NCBI RefSeq assembly: GCF_002910915.1
Contig: NZ_NEUF01000180.1
Span: 15,089-48,518 of the forward strand
From: Streptomyces sp. SM10
GTDB lineage: Bacteria; Actinomycetota; Actinomycetes; Streptomycetales; Streptomycetaceae
Length of the DNA: 33,430 nt
Direction: 5' to 3'
Notes under the pieces: generated by a model
What the model saw: only the letters and a program-made list of their open reading frames with translations
Told to the model about the DNA's origin: nothing
The model's database searches: none
In this document: positions 15,883-23,279 of the stretch, in pieces
How the letters are laid out: each line of letters begins with the position of its first letter
How positions within the stretch are numbered: the stretch's first letter is position 1
Translations under genes and position numbers: made by a program

Positions 15883-15946
15883 CTAGGGCGCGCTGGGGAG
15901 CGCCGTCCGCCCGGAGGGCGGGCGGGACTTCCCCAGCACGCCCTAG
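15883..15946 (-). terminator. Long hairpin overlapping the thiL stop codon
   Basis: 17-bp arms at 15883-15899 and 15930-15946 (CTAGGGCG...GCTGGGGA type) with a GC-rich interior that can pair again. The one irregular pair is U-G in minus-strand RNA but C-A in plus-strand RNA, so it appears made for transcripts from thiL. It includes the thiL TAG stop and could end or attenuate transcription before thiD. Confidence 0.6.
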
Positions 15947-16911
15947 GCGTCCTCGATGGATCCGAAATGGTCCCAGCCGCCCTTGCTCGTCCAGGGCGCC
16001 CCGTCGACGGTGACGTGGGGCAGCGCCGACGGGTTGAGGACCTCTCCGATGACCTTCCAGCGTGCGGGGAGCTTCACGTCGGCCGGGAAGGTCGCCACGA
16101 TCGCGTGGTCCTCTCCCCCGGTGAGCACCCACTGCAGCGGGTCGACCCCGACGGCCTGCCCGATGTCGGACATCTGCGAGGGGATGTCGATCAGGCCGGA
16201 CCGCAGGTCTATGCGGACCTTGCTGGCCTCGGCGATGTGCCCGAGGTCGGCGACGAGCCCGTCGCTGACGTCGGTCATGGCCGTGGCGCCCAGCCCGGCC
16301 GCCGCGGGGCCCGCGTGGTACGGCGGTTCGGGGCGCCGGTGGGCCTCGACGAAGGCACGCGGCGAGCGGAACCCCCGGGAGAGCACGGCGAATCCGGCGG
16401 CGGACCAGCCGAGCCATCCGGTCACGGCAACGACGTCGCCGGGCCGGGCTCCGGCCCGGGTGACGGGTTCGTGGTTGCGGAGGTCGCCGAGCGCGGTGAT
16501 CGCGACGGTGATGGTGTCGCCCCCGACGACGTCACCGCCGACCACGGCCGCACCGGCGACCTGGCATTCGTCGCGCAGTCCGTCCATCAGCTCGGCGGCC
16601 CAGGTGACCGGCAGGTCGGCCGGCACGACGAGGCCGAGCAGCAGCGCGGTGGGCACGGCGCCCATGGCCGCGATGTCGGCGAGGTTCTGGGCGGCGGCCT
16701 TGCGGCCGACGTCGTACGCCGTCGACCAGTCGCGGCGGAAGTGCCGCCCTTCCAGCAGGATGTCCGTACTGGCCACGACCCTGCGGTCGGGTGCGGCCAC
16801 GACCGCGGCGTCGTCGCCGGGTCCGAGCCGCACCGCCGGAGTGGTGGTGAGCCGGGACGTGAGCTCTCTGATGAGCCCGAACTCCCCCAACTCGCCCACG
16901 GTTCCCTTCAC
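15943..16911 (-). CDS. thiL: Thiamine-monophosphate kinase
   Basis: ATP-dependent kinase making thiamine diphosphate from the monophosphate, the last step of the pathway. 322 residues with a GTG start and GAGAGGTGAG ahead. Motifs of the PurM/ThiL fold: LGPGDDAAVV, STDILLEGRHFRRDWS, NLADIAAMGA, VGGDVVGGDTITVAITALG, and MTDVSDGLVADLGHIAEAS with metal-binding Asp residues. It precedes thiD in the same direction, so two thiamine kinases lie together, although promoter and terminator signals between them suggest separate control. Confidence 0.96.
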   Translation of the reverse strand: MKGTVGELGEFGLIRELTSRLTTTPAVRLGPGDDAAVVAAPDRRVVASTDILLEGRHFRRDWSTAYDVGRKAAAQNLADIAAMGAVPTALLLGLVVPADLPVTWAAELMDGLRDECQVAGAAVVGGDVVGGDTITVAITALGDLRNHEPVTRAGARPGDVVAVTGWLGWSAAGFAVLSRGFRSPRAFVEAHRRPEPPYHAGPAAAGLGATAMTDVSDGLVADLGHIAEASKVRIDLRSGLIDIPSQMSDIGQAVGVDPLQWVLTGGEDHAIVATFPADVKLPARWKVIGEVLNPSALPHVTVDGAPWTSKGGWDHFGSIEDA

Positions 16912-17231
16912 CGAGTCTCACCTCTCATCTATCGCACCGGACACCTGTCCGGGCAGCTTCAGCGGCCGGAGGTCCGGATCGTGGACGGGCGGCCCACCGG
17001 GGCCGACGACCCCGGGACGTACGGGCATCACCGTCCCCCTTCCGCACCGGCGGGCTTGCGGTCGCGAGCCCCCACTGCTGTCGGTACCGTCAAGAGATAC
17101 GTCAACTTCTGTGGTGCGTACGCCACGCCCTGGGTGTCAACCGGCCCATAGGTCTCCCCGTGGCCGGGGGCGACGCGATAACGTGGCGTCCCTTTCCCCC
17201 ACATGATCCTCGTGGCCGCTCTGGAGGTTCC
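16912..17231. other. Intergenic region between thiL and the Lrp-domain gene
   Basis: About 320 bases between divergent genes, so both promoters should be here. I see TTGACA and TTGACG hexamers on the minus strand around 17085-17140 but no convincing paired -10. Open frames are antisense or compositionally odd; no gene called. Confidence 0.35.
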
Positions 17232-17465
17232 GTGGTACAGGCGTACATTCTCATCCAGACCGAGGTGGGCAAGGCGTCGATCGTCGCCGAGACCATCGCC
17301 AAGCTCCCGGGAGTGATCCAGGCAGAGGACGTCACAGGCCCCTACGACGTGATCGTGCGCGCTCAGGCCGACACGGTCGACGCGCTCGGCCGCATGGTGG
17401 TCGCCAAGGTCCAGCAGGTGGACGGCATCACGCGTACCCTGACCTGCCCGGTCGTCCACCTCTGA
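17232..17465 (+). CDS. Stand-alone Lrp/AsnC effector (RAM) domain protein
   Basis: A 77-residue protein consisting only of the Lrp/AsnC C-terminal ligand-binding (RAM) domain; the helix-turn-helix half is missing. It starts at GTG (17232) with GGAGG 4 nt upstream. The fold is traceable in AYILIQTEVGKAS, PGVIQAEDVTGPYDVIVRAQA and VQQVDGITRTLTCPVVHL. Such single-domain members form oligomers and may bind amino acids or partner with full-length Lrp proteins. No target is evident. The DUF3515 gene follows after 20 bp. Confidence 0.92.
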   Translation: MVQAYILIQTEVGKASIVAETIAKLPGVIQAEDVTGPYDVIVRAQADTVDALGRMVVAKVQQVDGITRTLTCPVVHL

Positions 17466-17473
17466 CCCCTGTC

Positions 17474-17479
17474 TACGCT
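17474..17479 (+). promoter_or_regulatory. Candidate -10 box (TACGCT) of the DUF3515 gene
   Basis: TACGCT is followed by exactly 6 nt and the GTG start at 17486, with no Shine-Dalgarno. It starts 9 nt after the stop codon of the preceding gene, so the downstream gene may have its own leaderless transcript. Confidence 0.45.
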
Positions 17480-17485
17480 GGTCCG

Positions 17486-17977
17486 GTGACTCACACCCGC
17501 CGCCGGTCCGCCCGCTCACGTGTCCTCGCCCCGTCCGCCGCCCTGTTCGTCCTGGCCGCGGCGGGCTGTTCCGGCGGTGGCGGGCCCTCGGTGGAGGTTC
17601 CCACGCCGCCGTCGGAGGCCGCCGGGTACTGCGAGAAACTGCACGCGGTACTGCCGGAGACCGTGGCCGGTCTGGAACGGAGTGATCCCTCGCCGGATTC
17701 GGACCTGACCGCCGGCTGGGGGGACGGGGCGATCGTACTGCGCTGCGGTGTCCCCCGGCCCGCGAGGATGGACGATTCCCAGGCGAAGGCCGTCGACGCG
17801 GACGGCGTCAACTGGCTGCTGGAGCAACCCGATGGCGCTGACGCCGGCCCCCGCTTCACCACCACGTACCGCGAGGCGTACGTCGAGGTGACGCTGGGGA
17901 CGGAGTACGCCCATGACATCACCCCGCTGTCCGCGTTCGCCGTGCCGGTGAAGAAGACGGTCCCCGACAGCCTCTGA
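17486..17977 (+). CDS. DUF3515-family lipoprotein
   Basis: A 163-residue exported protein resembling the actinobacterial DUF3515 family. The N terminus is Arg-rich, then a hydrophobic segment ends in a lipobox, VLAAAGC (Cys at about 28), predicting lipid anchoring outside the membrane. Mature features are YCEKLHAVLPETVAGL, WGDGAIVLRCGVPRP, GVNWLLEQP and a C-terminal LSAFAVPVKKTVPDSL. Function is unknown. It has no Shine-Dalgarno and lies 6 nt after TACGCT. It converges on ddl with a GC hairpin between them. Confidence 0.85.
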   Translation: MTHTRRRSARSRVLAPSAALFVLAAAGCSGGGGPSVEVPTPPSEAAGYCEKLHAVLPETVAGLERSDPSPDSDLTAGWGDGAIVLRCGVPRPARMDDSQAKAVDADGVNWLLEQPDGADAGPRFTTTYREAYVEVTLGTEYAHDITPLSAFAVPVKKTVPDSL

Positions 17978-18001
17978 GGGCTGCCCCGCGCGGGGCAGCC
18001 C
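17978..18001. terminator. GC hairpin between convergent DUF3515 and ddl genes
   Basis: Perfect palindrome GGGCTGCCCCG-cg-CGGGGCAGCCC starting directly after the DUF3515 stop codon. No T-run, but symmetric and placed between convergent genes, so it may act both ways. Confidence 0.65.
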
Positions 18002-18013
18002 TCCCGGCCGGGG

Positions 18014-19198
18014 TCAGCGCAGGCCGGTGGAGCGGTTCAGCGCGGCCGTGATCAGCCGGTCCACCAGCTCCGGGTACTCGACTCCGCTCGCCTGCCACAT
18101 GCGGGGATACATGGAGATCGGGGTGAACCCCGGCATGGTGTTGATCTCGTTGATGACGAACGTGCCGTCCTCGGTGAGGAAGAAGTCGGCGCGGACCAGC
18201 CCCTCGCAGGAGGCCGCCTCGAAGGCCTGGACGGCGAGCCGCTGGACCTCGGCGGTCTGCTCCCCGGTGAGCGGTGCGGGAACCAGGCCGGCCGCCGAGT
18301 CGATGTACTTGGCCTCGAAGTCGTAGAAGTCGTGCGCGGTGACGGGCGGGATCTCCGCGGGCACGCTGGCGCGCGGTCCGTCCTCGAACTCCAGCACGCC
18401 GCACTCGATCTCCCGGCCGCGCAGCAGGGACTCCACGAGGAACTTGGGGTCGTGCCGGCGGGCCTCCTCGATCGCCTCGTCGAGGCCGGCGGCGTCGTCG
18501 ACCTTGGTGATGCCCATGGATGAGCCGCCGCGGGCGGGCTTCACGAAGAGCGGCCAGCCGTTCTCGGCCGCGAACTCCATGATGCGCTTGCGGGCGGCGG
18601 CGCGGTCCGACTCCCACTCCCGGGGGCGGACGACCTCGTAGGGGCCGACCGGGAGCCCGAAGGAGGTGAACACCCGTTTCATGTACTCCTTGTCCTGGCC
18701 GACGGCCGAGGACAGGACACCGGCACCGACGTAGGGCACGCCGGAGAGCTCCAGGAGCCCCTGGAGCGTGCCGTCCTCGCCGTAAGGACCGTGCAGCATC
18801 GGGAAGACGACGTCGACCTCGCCCAGGGCCGTGGGCACCGCACCGGGTTCGCCGACGACGACGTCACGGTTGCCGGGGTCGACGGAGAGCGTCACGACGC
18901 CCTTCGCGGACTCGGCCAGCTGGTCCACTTCGGGCACCTGCCGGTCCGTGATGGCCATGCGGGCCGGGTCGTCGGACGTGAGGGCCCAGCGTCCGTCCCT
19001 GGTGATCCCGATCGGCAGGACGTCGTACTTCGTCCGGTCGATGGCGCTCATGATGGCGCCGGCCGTGACGACCGAGATGCCGTGTTCGGAGCTCCGGCCG
19101 CCGAACACGACGGCGACGCGCGGCTTACGGCCCGGCTCGGAGCTCCGCTCGGAGCTCAGGGGACTCTCAGTGCTCTGGGGGAGGTTCTGGCTGCTCAT
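18014..19198 (-). CDS. ddl: D-alanine--D-alanine ligase
   Basis: ATP-grasp ligase making the D-Ala-D-Ala dipeptide for peptidoglycan. 394 residues, slightly long because of a Ser-rich N-terminal extension of about 25 residues before VAVVFGGRSSEHGISVV. Other motifs: FPMLHGPYGEDGTLQGLLEL, FVKPARGGSSMGITKV, ADFFLTEDGTFVINEINTMPGFTPISMYP. The FDY/omega-loop region FYDFEAKYID suggests the D-Ala-D-Ala type rather than the D-lactate type of vancomycin resistance. It follows gpsA by 34 bp; TACGCT lies 9 nt before the ATG, so it may also have its own promoter. Confidence 0.95.
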   Translation of the reverse strand: MSSQNLPQSTESPLSSERSSEPGRKPRVAVVFGGRSSEHGISVVTAGAIMSAIDRTKYDVLPIGITRDGRWALTSDDPARMAITDRQVPEVDQLAESAKGVVTLSVDPGNRDVVVGEPGAVPTALGEVDVVFPMLHGPYGEDGTLQGLLELSGVPYVGAGVLSSAVGQDKEYMKRVFTSFGLPVGPYEVVRPREWESDRAAARKRIMEFAAENGWPLFVKPARGGSSMGITKVDDAAGLDEAIEEARRHDPKFLVESLLRGREIECGVLEFEDGPRASVPAEIPPVTAHDFYDFEAKYIDSAAGLVPAPLTGEQTAEVQRLAVQAFEAASCEGLVRADFFLTEDGTFVINEINTMPGFTPISMYPRMWQASGVEYPELVDRLITAALNRSTGLR

Positions 19199-19207
19199 AT
19201 CGCGATG

Positions 19208-19213
19208 AGCGTA
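19208..19213 (-). promoter_or_regulatory. Candidate -10 box (TACGCT) of ddl
   Basis: TACGCT on the minus strand with 9 nt to the ddl ATG, in the 34-bp gap after gpsA. It would give a leader of only 2-3 nt. No Shine-Dalgarno competes. Confidence 0.35.
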
Positions 19214-19232
19214 CCTGCTGGTAGGCCCCGCG

Positions 19233-20243
19233 TCAGCGCCGCTCGGGCTTGGCGCTGCGCGACATCAGCTCCTTGAGCGCGACGACCGGGGACTTGCCCT
19301 CGTGGACGATGCCGACGACCGTCTCGGTGATCGGCATGTCGACGCCGTGCCTGCGCGCCAGATCGAGCACGGATTCGCAGGACTTGACGCCCTCGGCGGT
19401 CTGGCTGGTGACGGCGACGGTCTCCTGCAGGGTCATGCCCCGCCCGAGGTTGGTACCGAAGGTGTGGTTGCGCGAGAGCGGCGAGGAGCAGGTGGCCACC
19501 AGGTCGCCCAGTCCGGCCAGTCCGGAGAAGGTCAGCGGGTCGGCGCCCATGGCCAGCCCCAGGCGGGTGGTCTCGGCGAGGCCCCGGGTGATGAGGGAGC
19601 CCTTGGCGTTGTCCCCGAGGCCCATGCCGTCGGCGATGCCCACAGCGAGGCCGATGACGTTCTTCACGGCGCCGCCGAGCTCGCAGCCGACCACGTCGGT
19701 GTTGGTGTACGGCCGGAAGTACGGAGTGTGGCAGGCGGCCTGGAGGCGCTGGGCGACGTCTTCGTCCGCGCAGGCGACGACGGCCGCGGCGGGGCGGCGT
19801 CCGGCGATCTCCTTGGCCAGGTTGGGGCCGGTGATGACGGCGATGCGGTCCGGGGTGACGTGGGTGACGTCCTCGATGACCTCGCTCATCCGCTTGGCGG
19901 TGCCGAGTTCGACGCCCTTCATGAGGGAGACGAGCACGGTGTGGGGCTCCAGGTGGGGCGCCCAGTCGGCGAGGTTGGCGCGCAGCGTCTGGGACGGCAC
20001 GACCAGGACGGCGAAGTCGGCGCCGCGCAGCGCCTCGGCGGGGTCGGTCGTGGCCCGCACCGAGGCGGGCAGTTCGACGCCCGGCAGGTAGCCCGGGTTG
20101 GTGCGGGTCCTGTTGACGGTCTCGACGACCTCGGCGCGACGGCCCCAGAGAGTGACCTCGCAGCCGGCGTCGGCGAGGATCATGGCGAAGGCCGTACCCC
20201 ATGAGCCGGTTCCGAAGACGGCCGCCTTGGCGGGGTGCGTCAC
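19233..20243 (-). CDS. gpsA: Glycerol-3-phosphate dehydrogenase [NAD(P)+]
   Basis: Makes sn-glycerol-3-phosphate from dihydroxyacetone phosphate for phospholipids. 336 residues from GTG (complement of 20241-20243). The NAD(P) Rossmann motif is VFGTGSWGTAFA. The substrate region GPNLAKEIAGRRPAA, the catalytic Lys motif CELGGAVKNVIGLAVGIADG and SGLAGLGDLVATCSS are all present. The start overlaps the plsC stop by 4 bases (GTGA), a translational-coupling arrangement that fits the shared pathway. Confidence 0.97.
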   Translation of the reverse strand: MTHPAKAAVFGTGSWGTAFAMILADAGCEVTLWGRRAEVVETVNRTRTNPGYLPGVELPASVRATTDPAEALRGADFAVLVVPSQTLRANLADWAPHLEPHTVLVSLMKGVELGTAKRMSEVIEDVTHVTPDRIAVITGPNLAKEIAGRRPAAAVVACADEDVAQRLQAACHTPYFRPYTNTDVVGCELGGAVKNVIGLAVGIADGMGLGDNAKGSLITRGLAETTRLGLAMGADPLTFSGLAGLGDLVATCSSPLSRNHTFGTNLGRGMTLQETVAVTSQTAEGVKSCESVLDLARRHGVDMPITETVVGIVHEGKSPVVALKELMSRSAKPERR

Positions 20244-20992
20244 GTCGATCCCTTTCCCTCTGCCTTGCGCCGCTGTTCGGCGCGGGCCCTGCGGTGATCG
20301 TAGAGCTCGGCGGGGGCCTTCTCCCCGCGGACCTCCTCGAGCTGGGCGGTGACGGCGGCCATGATGGTCTCGGTCGCCTGGCGCAGGATCTCGGGCGTCG
20401 GCTCGAGGCCGTAGTAGCGGGTGAGGTCGACCGGCGGCCCGGCCTGCACCCGCAGGGTCTTCCGGGGGAACAGCTGGAGCTTGTTCTCCTTGGCGTAGGG
20501 CGGCATCGCGAGGTTGGCGCCCCACTGGGCGACGGGGATGACCGGGGCCTTGGTCATCAGCGCGACCCGGGCGGCGCCGGTCTTGCCGGCCATCGGCCAC
20601 ATGTCGGGGTCGCGGGTGAGGGTGCCCTCCGGGTAGAAGGCCACGCATTCGCCCCGCTCGATGGCGTCGACGGCGGCGCGGAAGGCGTCGAGCGCATTGG
20701 TCGTCTCGCGGTAGACGGGGATCTGGCCGGTGCCGCGCAGGATCATTCCGACGAAGGGCGTCCGGAACAGTCCGGCCTTCGCGAGGAGCCGCGGGACACG
20801 TCCGGTGTTGTACTGGAAGTGCCCGTACGACAGCGGGTCCAGGTACGAGTTGTGATTGACCGCGGTGATGAATCCGCCATCGGCCGGAATGTGTTCCATT
20901 CCCCGCCAGTCCCGCTTGAACAGAACCACCAGGGGCGGTTTTGCGATGACCGCCGCCAGGCGGTACCAGAAGCCGATTCTGCGGCGGGACAC
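20240..20992 (-). CDS. plsC: 1-acyl-sn-glycerol-3-phosphate acyltransferase (PlsC-like)
   Basis: Membrane-associated lysophosphatidate acyltransferase, making phosphatidic acid. 250 residues, GTG start with AGGAAGG. The HX4D catalytic motif is NHNSYLDP (His47, Asp52), the substrate motif is YPEGT (120-124), and VPVYRE-like IPVYRET and IPVAQWG are the other conserved blocks. A hydrophobic N-terminal segment may attach it to the membrane. Overlap with gpsA makes a glycerophospholipid operon. It could also be a general LPLAT acyltransferase with another acceptor. Confidence 0.93.
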   Translation of the reverse strand: MSRRRIGFWYRLAAVIAKPPLVVLFKRDWRGMEHIPADGGFITAVNHNSYLDPLSYGHFQYNTGRVPRLLAKAGLFRTPFVGMILRGTGQIPVYRETTNALDAFRAAVDAIERGECVAFYPEGTLTRDPDMWPMAGKTGAARVALMTKAPVIPVAQWGANLAMPPYAKENKLQLFPRKTLRVQAGPPVDLTRYYGLEPTPEILRQATETIMAAVTAQLEEVRGEKAPAELYDHRRARAEQRRKAEGKGST

Positions 20993-21142
20993 TCGGACGC
21001 CTTCCTCTAGGAACTGTGCTGCTGCGGGGCCGGCGCTCGTGCTGCCTCGCCCCGGGGCCCCTGCTGTGTGGAGAACACCGTACGCCTCACCTGTGGGGGC
21101 GGACCTCCGGGTTGTCGTACCGGCAGGCGAGAATATGGGCTG

Positions 21143-21826
21143 ATGCGTACGGAGGGGGAGATCGCCACGAACACCGACCCGACCGGCCCCTGGTCCCTGG
21201 TCGTCCCGCTGAAACCGCTCGCACGGGCCAAGAGCAGGCTCGGCCGGGCGGTGGGCGGGGCTCTGCGTCCGCGGCTGGCCCTGGCGTTCGCGCAGGACAC
21301 CGTGTCAGCGGCGCTGTCCTGCCAGGCGGTGGGAGATGTGGTGGTCGTCACGGACGACCCGGTGGCCGGGGCGGCGCTGGCCGCGCTCGGCGCCCGCGCG
21401 GTGGCCGACACCCCGGCGGCAGGGCTCAACGCCGCGCTGGAGCACGGCGCGCGGGCGGCGCTCGCCCGGCGCGGGGGTGCGGCGGTGGCCGTCCTGAACG
21501 CGGATCTCCCGGCATTGCGTCCGGACGAATTGGCGCGGGTGCTCGAATTCTCTTCCGCATTTCCGCGCGCATTCGTCAGCGATGCCCAGGGAATCGGCAC
21601 GACATTTCTTTCCTCGGCGCCCGGGGTGGAATTGCGCCCGGCCTTCGGCGGGGCGTCACGGGCACGGCATCTGGCGTCGGGTGCGGTGGAGGTCGCGCTG
21701 CCCGGCCTCGACTCGGTCCGCAGGGACGTGGACACGGGCGACGACCTGGGGGCGGCGCTCGCGCTGGGCGTGGGGCGGTTCACCGCGGGGCTGGCAGCCC
21801 CGGTGGCGCCCGCCGGGGACCGATAG
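21143..21826 (+). CDS. cofC: 2-phospho-L-lactate / phosphoenolpyruvate guanylyltransferase (F420)
   Basis: CofC/FbiD nucleotidyltransferase that activates phospholactate or phosphoenolpyruvate with GTP in coenzyme F420 synthesis. 227 residues from the ATG at 21143. Signatures are SLVVPLKPLARAKSRLG, ALAFAQDTVSAALSC, VVVVTDDPVAG, GLNAALEHGARAA, AVLNADLPALRPDEL and the C-terminal DSVRRDVDTGDDL. The start is not firmly fixed: the Shine-Dalgarno is weak, but GAATAT lies 6 nt upstream, which would fit leaderless initiation. A 67-residue gene begins 11 bp after its stop. No other F420 genes are in the window. Confidence 0.92.
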   Translation: MRTEGEIATNTDPTGPWSLVVPLKPLARAKSRLGRAVGGALRPRLALAFAQDTVSAALSCQAVGDVVVVTDDPVAGAALAALGARAVADTPAAGLNAALEHGARAALARRGGAAVAVLNADLPALRPDELARVLEFSSAFPRAFVSDAQGIGTTFLSSAPGVELRPAFGGASRARHLASGAVEVALPGLDSVRRDVDTGDDLGAALALGVGRFTAGLAAPVAPAGDR

Positions 21827-21829
21827 GCT
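21824..21829 (+). promoter_or_regulatory. Candidate -10 box (TAGGCT) of the 67-aa gene
   Basis: TAGGCT includes the cofC TAG stop and lies 7 nt before the ATG at 21837. It matches TANNNT; there is no Shine-Dalgarno for the downstream gene. Confidence 0.4.
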
Positions 21830-21836
21830 GCCGCAC

Positions 21837-22040
21837 ATGCAGGCGACCTCGTACACGTACGACTCCGAGACCCGCACCGGCAGCGTCCTGCTCGACGACG
21901 GCACCCCGGTGGACTTCGACGCACCCGCCTTCGACGCGGGGGGCCTGCGGCTGCTGCGTCCGGGGCAGCGGGTGCGGATCGAGACCGAGGGCGCCGGCAC
22001 CTCGCTGCGGATCACCCTGGTGACACTCCAGACCCTCTGA
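21837..22040 (+). CDS. Small conserved protein, possibly OB-fold (67 aa)
   Basis: A 67-residue protein beginning MQATSYTYDSETRTGSVLLD and ending ITLVTLQTL. The pattern of short beta strands (SYTYDSETRTGSVLLDDGTPV, GGLRLLRPGQRVRIETEG) recalls the cold-shock/OB fold, where a first strand with aromatic residues is followed by a GxV turn; this is a shape impression, not an identification. It is mostly acidic, has no signal peptide and is likely cytosolic. It follows cofC after 11 bp with its own -10 candidate, and is followed by a strong terminator. Confidence 0.8.
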   Translation: MQATSYTYDSETRTGSVLLDDGTPVDFDAPAFDAGGLRLLRPGQRVRIETEGAGTSLRITLVTLQTL

Positions 22041-22090
22041 ACCACGCCGTGGCACCGCGGTCGCCCGGAAGCGGCTCCCGGACAGCCCGC

Positions 22091-22120
22091 GGGCCGGGCT
22101 CCCCGAGGGGAGCCCGGCCC
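22091..22120. terminator. Terminator between the 67-aa gene and hupS
   Basis: Perfect 14-bp stem GGGCCGGGCTCCCC (22091-22104) / GGGGAGCCCGGCCC (22107-22120) with a 2-nt centre, between convergent genes. It has no T-run on either side. Confidence 0.75.
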
Positions 22121-22154
22121 GGCGCGTATGAGGAACGAGCGGTGCCGCCCGGTC

Positions 22155-22805
22155 TCACTTCTTGCGTGCGGTGACCTTCTTGGCTGTGGTCTTGCGTGCC
22201 GTGGTCTTCTTCGCGGGCGCCTTCTTCGCCGTGGTCTTCTTGGCGGGCGCCGTCTTGGCGGCGACGGTCTTCTTCGTGGCCGTCGCCTTCTTCGCCGGCG
22301 TCGCCTTCTTCGCGGCCGCCGTGGTCTTCTTGGCCGCGGCCGTGGTCTTCTTCGCGGTGGTCTTCTTCGCCGCGGTGGTCTTCTTCGCGGCCGTGGCCTT
22401 CTTCGCCGCGGTGGTCTTCTTGGCGGTGGCCTTCTTCGCGGCCGCCTTCGCCGTCGTGCGGGTGGAAGAACCGCCCGAGAGGCTTCCCTTGGGTGCCTTC
22501 TTGACGGCCACGTCGTTCTTGGGGAGCTTCTTCGAGCCGCTGACCAGGTCCTTGAACCCCTGTCCCGCACGGAAACGGGGGACGGAGGTCTTCTTGACCC
22601 GTACGCGCTCGCCCGTCTGGGGGTTGCGGGCGTACCGGGCGGGGCGGTCGACCTTCTCGAACGATCCGAAGCCGGTGACCGAGACACGGTCCCCCGCGAC
22701 GACCGCACGGACGATCGCGTCGAGTACCACGTCGACAGCGTCTGCGGCCTGCTGACGGCCGCCGACCTTGTCGGCAATCGCTTCTACGAGCTGCGCCTTG
22801 TTCAC
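22155..22805 (-). CDS. hupS: HU-family nucleoid protein with long basic tail (HupS)
   Basis: Nucleoid-associated protein joining an HU domain to a histone-H1-like tail. 216 residues from GTG (complement of 22803-22805) with GAAGGGGAAG ahead. The HU domain (1 to about 93) has MNKAQLVEAIADKVGG, GDRVSVTGFGSFE and the DNA-binding arm RNPQTGERVRVKKTSVPRFRAG. Residues about 108-216 are almost only Lys, Ala and Thr in AAKKTTA-type repeats. This matches the streptomycete HupS, which compacts the chromosome in spores, and differs from the short HupA. The AT-rich upstream region holds TATATATC as a likely -10. Confidence 0.96.
   Translation of the reverse strand: MNKAQLVEAIADKVGGRQQAADAVDVVLDAIVRAVVAGDRVSVTGFGSFEKVDRPARYARNPQTGERVRVKKTSVPRFRAGQGFKDLVSGSKKLPKNDVAVKKAPKGSLSGGSSTRTTAKAAAKKATAKKTTAAKKATAAKKTTAAKKTTAKKTTAAAKKTTAAAKKATPAKKATATKKTVAAKTAPAKKTTAKKAPAKKTTARKTTAKKVTARKK
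22158..22450 (-). repeat. Degenerate tandem repeats encoding the HupS tail
   Basis: Units of about 12-18 bp reading GCC-AAG-AAG-ACC-ACC on the minus strand are repeated many times. The third-base variation shows an old coding repeat rather than a recent expansion. Confidence 0.7.
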
Positions 22806-22900
22806 GTCTTCCCCTTCGGAGACATTGCCGGAACGAAACTGTTCAGGCTTTTTCGCACGTTAGGCAGATATATACCGCAAATCAAACACGAAACGGGCTA
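22806..22900 (-). promoter_or_regulatory. AT-rich hupS promoter region
   Basis: An unusually AT-rich stretch for this genome, with TATATATC (complement of 22867-22874) suggesting a -10 and a leader of roughly 55 nt. No good -35 is seen 17 nt upstream, which would be compatible with a developmental sigma factor or activator. Confidence 0.4.
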
Positions 22901-22947
22901 ATCACCCTAGTGCCGCAACGAAGTCGACCGCTGCGCTGTCCGCAGAG

Positions 22948-23175
22948 TCAGTCACCTTCGGGGAATCGGCCCTCATCGAGGTCCTTCATCAACCGGTCCA
23001 GACGCCTTGCCGCGCCTGGGAGATCGTGCTTAGCCGCAGCCGTGACGACCAGCAGCTTCCGGGACAGCGCCATCCGTACGCCCTCCGGGACTTGCAGTGC
23101 GCGCACCTTTGCGTGCGCTTCTTTCAGTCGGTCGGCGACGAGGCCATAGAGCTCGAGTTGGCTGTCGCGTTCCAT
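22948..23175 (-). CDS. Small conserved protein of unknown function (75 aa)
   Basis: A 75-residue cytosolic protein beginning MERDSQLELYGLVADRLKEA, predicted mostly helical with alternating charged residues (AHAKVRALQVPEGVRMALSRKLLVVTAAAKHDLPGAARRLDRLMKDLDEG). I recognise it as conserved in streptomycetes between hupS and leuD but know no function. The ATG (complement of 23173-23175) has no Shine-Dalgarno, while CACAAT lies 6 nt upstream as a weak -10. Longer upstream frames lack support. Confidence 0.82.
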   Translation of the reverse strand: MERDSQLELYGLVADRLKEAHAKVRALQVPEGVRMALSRKLLVVTAAAKHDLPGAARRLDRLMKDLDEGRFPEGD

Positions 23176-23279
23176 GCACCGATTGTGCCATCTGGGGCGA
23201 GTTGTCGCCCGAGGGGGTCTCAACAAGCGACTGCGCCCCCTGCCGGAAGGCAGGAGGCGCAGTTCGGGAAAAGCGCTGC

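Noticed and set aside
17028..17519. 163-codon minus frame opposite the Lrp-domain gene
   Set aside because: Antisense to a well-supported gene and without its own start signal or motifs.
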